Source: Symbiodinium natans (taxonomy: Eukaryota; Sar; Dinophyceae; Suessiales; Symbiodiniaceae). Taken from it: 54,399 nucleotides of DNA. Location: contig CAJNDS010002502.1 in assembly GCA_905221605.1 (NCBI GenBank), positions 167,501 to 221,899 of the forward strand. The letters run 5' to 3'. Below the pieces are notes generated by a model. That model saw nothing but the letters and a program-made list of their open reading frames with translations. It ran no database searches and was not told the origin of the DNA. A program made the position numbers and the translations under genes. Position 1 is the stretch's first letter, and the number at the start of each line of letters is the position of its first letter. Positions 43,601 to 50,995 of this stretch are shown piece by piece.

Positions 43601-46600
43601 CACTTTGCACTTTGCAAGCCCTAAACCCTAAACCCTAAATAAGCCCTAAACCCTGAACCCTGAATAAGCCCTCAACCCTAAACCCTGAACCCTAAATAAG
43701 CCCTAAACCCAAAACCCTATACCCAGCCGCCTAAACCTGTTGGGGGTTAGGGTTTAGGGTTTAGGGTTTCGGGTTTAGGATTTAGGTTTTAGGGTTTTAG
43801 GGTTTTAGGGTTTAGGGTTTAGGGTTTAGGGTTTAGGGTTTAGGGTTTAGGGTTTAGGGTTTAGGGTTTAGGGCTTCGGGTTTAGGGTTTAGGGTTGAGG
43901 GTTTAGGGTTTAGGGTTTAGGGTTTAGGGTTTAGGGTTGGAGCTTGGGTTTCTGGCGCAAGCCCTTGGGAGGAGATAGAGGGTTCTTTCTTGGAGGGTAG
44001 AAGTGATACTCCCCTCAAGAAGAGCTTCAAAAGGTATACGACAACCCTAAACCCTATAAGCCCTAAACGCTAAACCCTAAACCCTAAACCCTAAACCCTA
44101 AACCCTAAACCCTAAACCCTAAACCCTAAACCCTAAACCCTAAACCCTAAACCCTTGCAAAAATGCAGGCCATGATTTCCAAGGGAACCAGAGTCACAAG
44201 ACATTCTTACGTGTCGACACGCCTCTCGCACGACTCGGCGCTTAATGGCTCGAGGAATGTGCTTGATGTGCATGAAGTTGCCTCGGAAGAGGGCGGATCG
44301 TTTGGGGTTTAGGGTTTAGGGCTTAGGGTTTAGGGTTTAGGGCTTAGGGCTTGGGGCTTAGGGCTTAGGGCTTAGGGCTTAGGGTTTAGGGTTTAGGGTT
44401 TACGGTTTACGGTTTAGGTTTAATCTTAAGGTTCAACCCTGGAAACCACTCAAAAGCCAGTGCAAGTCCTGGCCGTCCTGTCGCTGTTGAGTGGGCCCTG
44501 ACATGCCCACACGATGTCCTGTGGTGTCGCGTGCCTGACTTCACCGCGATTCTCAGCGTGGGAAGGGGTCTGGAGTGTTTCCTCGTACTCCACGACTTTC
44601 TCCTGAGCTCTCATCTGGCGCCATGCGAAGCTCAGGCGCGCTCCCATTGCTGCAAGCAAGGTTCCTATCACGAGGAGCATCATCGCTGCCGAGGTCCTGA
44701 TTCAGGCAGCTCCGCTACCATGTTGAAGAGCGGACTTCAATGGTGGAACCTGTACGAAGAAGCTGATGACAATACATCTAAGGTTTCAAGCATGGGCCCT
44801 TAGTATGGTCCCTTCTCATTGTTCTGAAGGCATTTTCAAGGGATCCGAAGTATGGGCCCTTGTTCTGTATAGTCTAAATAGGGGTTGTAGAACAGGGGAC
44901 CCAAATTCATGGCCCGCACTTCGGATCCCCGAAGCCAGCTGAAAGAGCTTATCTCTACACAGGGTGTAAGGCTTAGGGTGTAGGGTGTAGGGTTTAGGGC
45001 TTAGGGTGTAGGGTTTTGCAGGAGAAAAAACATTTGGTCATAAACATGCAATGCCATGCCCAGCTCTTCCACGCTGAAACCCGCAGACTCGAAGCCCTAA
45101 ACCCCAAGCCCCAAACCCCAAACCCTAAACCCCAAACCCTAAACCCTAAACCCTAAACCCCAAACCCTAAACCCCAAACCCGCAAACCGGCCTGGCAACC
45201 TCACCCGAGCCGGAGCCTAAAAGCTGGAAGGCCTGTGGCGCACAGCAGCCTTGAGCTTGTTCCCCCGATATATCCCTTCTATATACCTTACATATAGTCC
45301 CTATATATAGTCCCAATATAACCCTTCTACATATACCTTATATATAGTCCCTATATCCCAATATAACCCTTCTATAAATACCTCATATATAGTCCCTATA
45401 CAGCTAAGTAGCCCCTAAATAATCCCCCAAAGAACCGCTAAGGTCCCTTATAAGGGTCCCTGAAACTGAGATGTGGACAGTAAGCCCCTCGATTGCATCG
45501 GGTCTCGTGGAACCTTGCGAAAGGAGGCGGAGGGCTTGAAGGCGGTTTCGGGTTTAGGGCTTAGGGTTTGGGATTGGGGTTTGGGATTTAGGGTTTAGGG
45601 TTTAGGGTTTAGGGTTTAGGGTTCAGGGTTCAGGGTTCAGGGCTTAGGGTTTAGGGTTTAGGGTTTCGGAAGCTTGAGGATCCTGTCTCTCATCGGGTTG
45701 AAGAGTTTATGGGATCTAGGCTTCAGCCCTAAACCCTGAACCCGGGTGTGGGGCCGAGGCCTTTGCCTACCCTAAACTTGGGATGTTCCCCCTTCTACTA
45801 ACAGTCCTTAATAAGGATTATAGTACCCCCCCAATATAATGCCTATTCAGGACTGTTAGTATAAGAGGGAACAACCCTAAACCCTAAACCCTAAACCCCA
45901 ATGGGTAGGGGATTCAAGCTTCCGGGCTCTCATGGCCAAGCGTCCAGCGACATTCCTGACGGAACACCGTCCCCGGTAGTGTCCTGAACCCTAGGCCCGA
46001 ACCTTAACCCTAAACCCTAAACCCTACACCCTAAACCCCCTAAACCCTAAACTCTAAACCCTAAACCCTACACCCTACACCCCCTAAACTCTAAACCCTA
46101 AGCCCCAGACCCTATACCCTAAACCCTAAACCCCAAACCCCAAACCCCAAAACCCTCAACCCCACCCCTAAACCTCAACCCCAAAACCCAAAACCCTGAA
46201 CTCATTGGAAAAATTCCCCGGAGACTTGGTGCCTGGGGCCCCCTGCGCACGGCAGCGGGCCTCTCGGAAATCTGAGACCGTGGTGTACTCCGCCTGCGGA
46301 TTTTCGTGTGCCAACCCTCGAGCTCTAAGCCCTGAACCCTAAACAGGGCCCTAAACCTTCTGAGGTTAGGGTTTAGGGTTTAGGGTTTAGGGTTTAGGGT
46401 TTAGGGTTTAGGGTTTAGGGTTTAGGGTTTAGGGTTTAGGGTTTCGGGTTTAGGGCTTTGGGGTGAACAGGGGTTCTAGGGCTTTTAGGGTTCTAAGGGT
46501 CCTCAAACCTAAGTCCCAAACCCCAAACCCATAAAGCCCACAAGAAACGCCCCCAACCCTAAACTGGACACCCTACGTCCTAAACCCTCAACCCTAGACC

Positions 46601-49600
46601 CTAAACCGTAAACCCCAAACCCTAAACCCCAAACGCCAAACCCTAAACCCCAAACCCTAAACCCCAAACCCCAAACCCCCAACCCCAAACCCCAAGCCCT
46701 AGCCTGGATCAGCTTGCCGCTGTAGAAGCGACCTGCCGGGCAAGGCCCAAAGGGTTCAGGGGCTCAGGAGATTGGGGTTTCAGGATGTCACAGTTTCAGG
46801 TGTTTCGGGTTTCGGGCTTCGGGTGTAGGGTTTAGGGTTTAGGGTTTAGGGTTTAGGGTTTAGGGTTTAGGGTTTAGGGTTAAGGGTTAAGGGTTAAGGG
46901 TTAAGGGTTAAGGGTTAAGGGTTAAGGGTTAAGGGTTAAGGGTTTCGGGTTTAGGGTTAGGGTGTTGGACCAGGGTTTTGGGGGATACTACAGTATGCTT
47001 CCGAGCCCTATACTAGACTCGACATCTTCGTCCTGACGCTTCCTCGTGTTCTCAGGAAAGTTACACCGTTGGGCTCAGGGTTTAGGGGTTTTAGGGCTTA
47101 GGGCTTAGGGCTTAGTGCTTAAGCTTGGGGCTTCGGGTTCAGGGTTAGCGTTGGGGTTTACCTATTGGTTCTACGTAGGGGATGAGGGAATTGTTTACCT
47201 CATATCCCCCTTTATGCTTCAAAGGGATTCTATAAGGTAGCTTAAATTCCCGAATGGTTCCCGCTTAGGAACCAGCAGGCTTGGGAGGTGAAACTTGCTC
47301 CTTAACTCGCGGGTTGACCTTCAAATCAAATCCAACCCAGAGTTTCTCAAGGTTGAGGGTTGAGGGTTTTGGGAAGCCCCAAGCCCTAAACCCTAAACCC
47401 GAAACCCTAAACCCGAACCCAAATAAGGTCTCTGGGCCCCAAGAAAGCAGACAGCACGTCGCGAGGAATGGGGACTTGGGCCCTTAGGGTTTGGCAGAGT
47501 TTCTAGAAGTTCAATGTTCGGGCCTCAGGGTTGAGGGCTGAGGGCTTAGGATTCAGGGGATCCGTTAAGGCTTTGGGCTTAGGGTTTAGGGCTTAGGGTT
47601 TACGGAGGCCTTCAGAAAGTAACAACCCACGCTTCACAAGACTTCATAGGCAAGCCGAAACTCTAAACCCTAAACCTAAACAAGGTAGTGTCAAAAAAAA
47701 ATCATGTATTTTCTGGGCCATCGGAGGGGATGGTTTAGTGCGATCACTCAGAAAGGCTGGTAGGGCTAGTTCCGGCAATGCAGGGGAGGTTGCAAGCACG
47801 GTGAATCCCCTCGGATGGGTGGCTGCAAGGTCTGAGATGATGCTTGCACTCTTCTCGATCATATCCTTGCTGCCCTGCCCCTGCTTGCTTGCCTTCTGGT
47901 GTACCGACAGTGGCCAACTTTGTTCCGACCAAGGAGATTGTCACACCAATGAAGATCAACTCGCGAGCTTGCTTCCTGCTCTCGCGAAAGAAGTTCAGGT
48001 TCTCGATGACCCACGTTCGGAGAGACAAGGGGTTGCCTCCCGTGTACATGAAGTCATGTGGAATGCTGAAGTTCCCCTTTGTGGCTGCTTCCTCGATGTG
48101 TGCTAGGAAGTCTTCCATTTCGGACCAGAAGTGCTCTCTGATGAAGCCTTCTCTCGTGCAATGTAGGGCTCAGCCCACAAGTAGTACTCTGACAAGATCT
48201 GCCAGAGGGGGACACGCAAAGCCCCGATTCGGCCTCCCCTTCGAGCAGGTTACCCTGTCCTCGATTGGGAACAGGAGATTGAGCACCTTGCTCAAGATGC
48301 TGATCTGGAAGAGACCGCTGCGACTGATCCCAGCAACGTTTGTCTTCTCGACTGATATGAATGTATATATATATATATGGTACCCCCCCCCCAGTGACCT
48401 ACCCTTTTTCGCCTTGTCTCAAGTCACCCAGCTGCACTGCAAGCAAACTCGCTGTGCAATATAGCGTATTTCCTAGGGTGTAGACTAAAATACAACTAAA
48501 ATCGCATACACGGACAGTAGAAAAACCAAAAACACCAAAACCAAAAAAAAACAAAAAACCAAAAAACCAAAAAAAAAAACAAAACCAAAAAAAAACAAAA
48601 AATGCAAAAAAAAAAAACAAAACAAAAAAAATAATAATAATAATAAAATTCCGGGACTCTCAGGAAATCCCAATGAGGCTTCTCCAAGAGTCCCGGAAAA
48701 TGTGTGGTCTTTTTGGTTTTGGTTTTTTTGGTTTTTTTGTTTTTGGTGTTTTTGGTTTTTTGGTTTTGGTATTTTGGCTTTTTGGTTCGCCTATGGTCAC
48801 GAGGCAACAACTACGCATTTTTAAGTGTGCTTATGCTAATTGTGCTTTTCAGAAATAGTATACAAGTGGTCTTTCTAGTGCTTCAGAACTATTTGTTTCG
48901 TTATTATGTAAGTAGAGCCGCTAGTGTTTAATGCATCTTTTGGTTGTACTCAAGTGTAGTAGACCTTATTCAGCCATTACTTGGTGCTCTGGTAGCTCAA
49001 TTCGCATGGATAATATTTGCCTGGTAAATGCGATTAGTTATCTAGAAGCAGCATTTGCAATACTTGTCTTGAGAAAAATCATTTTATTGCTTAGAATTGT
49101 TTGCTTAAACAGTGACTCCTACTCGTCCAGGAATACCCCAAAACCCTATAATCCAAACTTTACCAGAGATTCTCCTGAAAAGCTTGCACTTTTGGATGTT
49201 TTTATGTATTTGTGAATTTGCTTGTGTATGGCCTTCACTAAGTACTTTTCTAGGATTCTTGTGCATGTGTTAAGCCTAATTGTGCAAATTGCGTTTTTCA
49301 AGCATAGTATATATGTGGTCTTTATTGAATACTTCAGACATCTTTGTTTCATCGTTATGTAAGTAGAACCGCTTCTATTTCCATTATTGTGCATTTTTAA
49401 GCTTGCTCATGCAAATTGTGCTTTTCAGACATAGTATATAAGTGGTCTTTAGTGAATACTTCAGCAATCTTTGTCTCATTGTTATGTAGGTAGAACCGTT
49501 TCCATTTCCGCAAGTGTTTATTTCGTATTTGGTTGAGTATGGTCCTTGAAATAGTATTCACTTGAGTCAAATTGGGCTATTTGCTTAAGAATTCCTCTAG

Positions 49601-50963
49601 TGGTTAAATTCGCATAGAATGAATACTTCAAAAAAATTGCTTCATGAATATGTAAACATAAGGTGTTTCATTTGGCTTTGCAGATAGTACTTCAATAATA
49701 CTTTGCCTGGTATAAACACAACTGTTTCAATGCATTAGTTGCTCAACAAAGCACTATTTGCCCTTTAAACCACACTTTGCCATATTTGGGTTGAATATGG
49801 TGCTTCTTTCGTATTTTGGTTGAGTATGGTCCTTTAAATGGTATTCACTTGAGTCAAATTGGGCTATTTGCTTAATAACTACTCTAGTAGCTAAATTCGC
49901 ATAAAACGATTATTTCAAAAATAAAAACGATTCATGAATATGTAAACATAAGGTATTTCAGTGGACTTTTCAGAGAGCATACTTTGCCTAGTACAAACAC
50001 AATTGTATAAATACAGTATTTGCACTTTAAACGCACACTTTGCCATTTTTTGGTTGAGAATGGTGTTTATTTCGTATCTTGGTTGAGTATGCTCCTTTAA
50101 ATAGTATTCACTTGAGTCAAATTGGGCTCTTTGCTTAATAATTACTCTAGTAGCTAAATTCGCATAGAACCAAGAAAAATGTTTCACTATTTGATTAATA
50201 CTTTGCCTCGTACAAACACAATTGTATAAATAAATTAGTTGCTCAACAAAACATTAATTGCCCTTGAAACGCACAATTTGCATAGAAAAACACTGATCTA
50301 AACATCTAAAAACAGAATTGTCCGCTTCAGATTCAACATGTAGATTCTTCCAATGCTGGCTTATCGGGGTCTGTGAGGTGGGTGTCCCAGTAACTGTCCT
50401 TCATTACCCGGTGATTAACTACGCGACTTTTGGGCCTTCTTTGTTGTTTTTTGTTAAAAATGCCTAAAAAGGCCTAAAAAGGGTAGGTCGCTGGGGTAGC
50501 ATATACATATATATATGGGTAAGAATAAAGAAAACTATCTGAACCTAGGAATCAATTTCGCCTAATGGGGTGAAGCTAATCCTACACAAAGGACAAAAGG
50601 GGTGCGGTACGGAGCCTGTCAGCTTCATCAAGGCTCTCTCGGCATCCTCCTCGTGGTAGTACTTGACCTCGCCAGGGAGCCCTCAACCCGAAGCCCCTAA
50701 GCCCTGTTCTTGCTCTAGAACCCTAAACCCTAGACCCTAGACCCTACTAAACCCTAAACCCTAAACCCTGCGCCCTAAACAACTTCAACCCTTACACCCC
50801 AAACCCATGAACCCTCCTGCTGGCTCCCTTAATACAAGCAGCCTGTTTGTGCGAAACCCTCACATACGCCTTATATACCCTAGAAAGCCCAAAGGGGGGC
50901 CCCCGGGTTTAGGGTTTAGGGGTTTAGGGGTGTAGGGGTCTAGGGGTATAGGGGGTTTAGGGT

Positions 50964-50995
<32 letters not shown>

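Larger units (their letters stand above)
48389..50496. mobile_element. AT-rich element with terminal inverted repeats (about 2.1 kb)
   Basis: Left end ccccagtgacctaccctttt and right end (inverted) ccccagcgacctaccctttt match at all but one of 20 bases. Both outer flanks are (TA)n followed by ATGG(G)TA, suggesting insertion into a TA microsatellite or a target duplication. The interior is far more AT-rich than its surroundings and holds direct repeats but no long ORF, so it looks non-autonomous. It lies in a U2AF35 copy A intron. The CAG(T/C)G inner start is hAT-like but I cannot assign a superfamily. Confidence 0.75.

Noticed and set aside
48399-48931. Hydrophobic Phe-rich ORFs in the AT-rich element
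   Set aside because: They are translations of the A-rich/T-rich fold-back arms in several frames.
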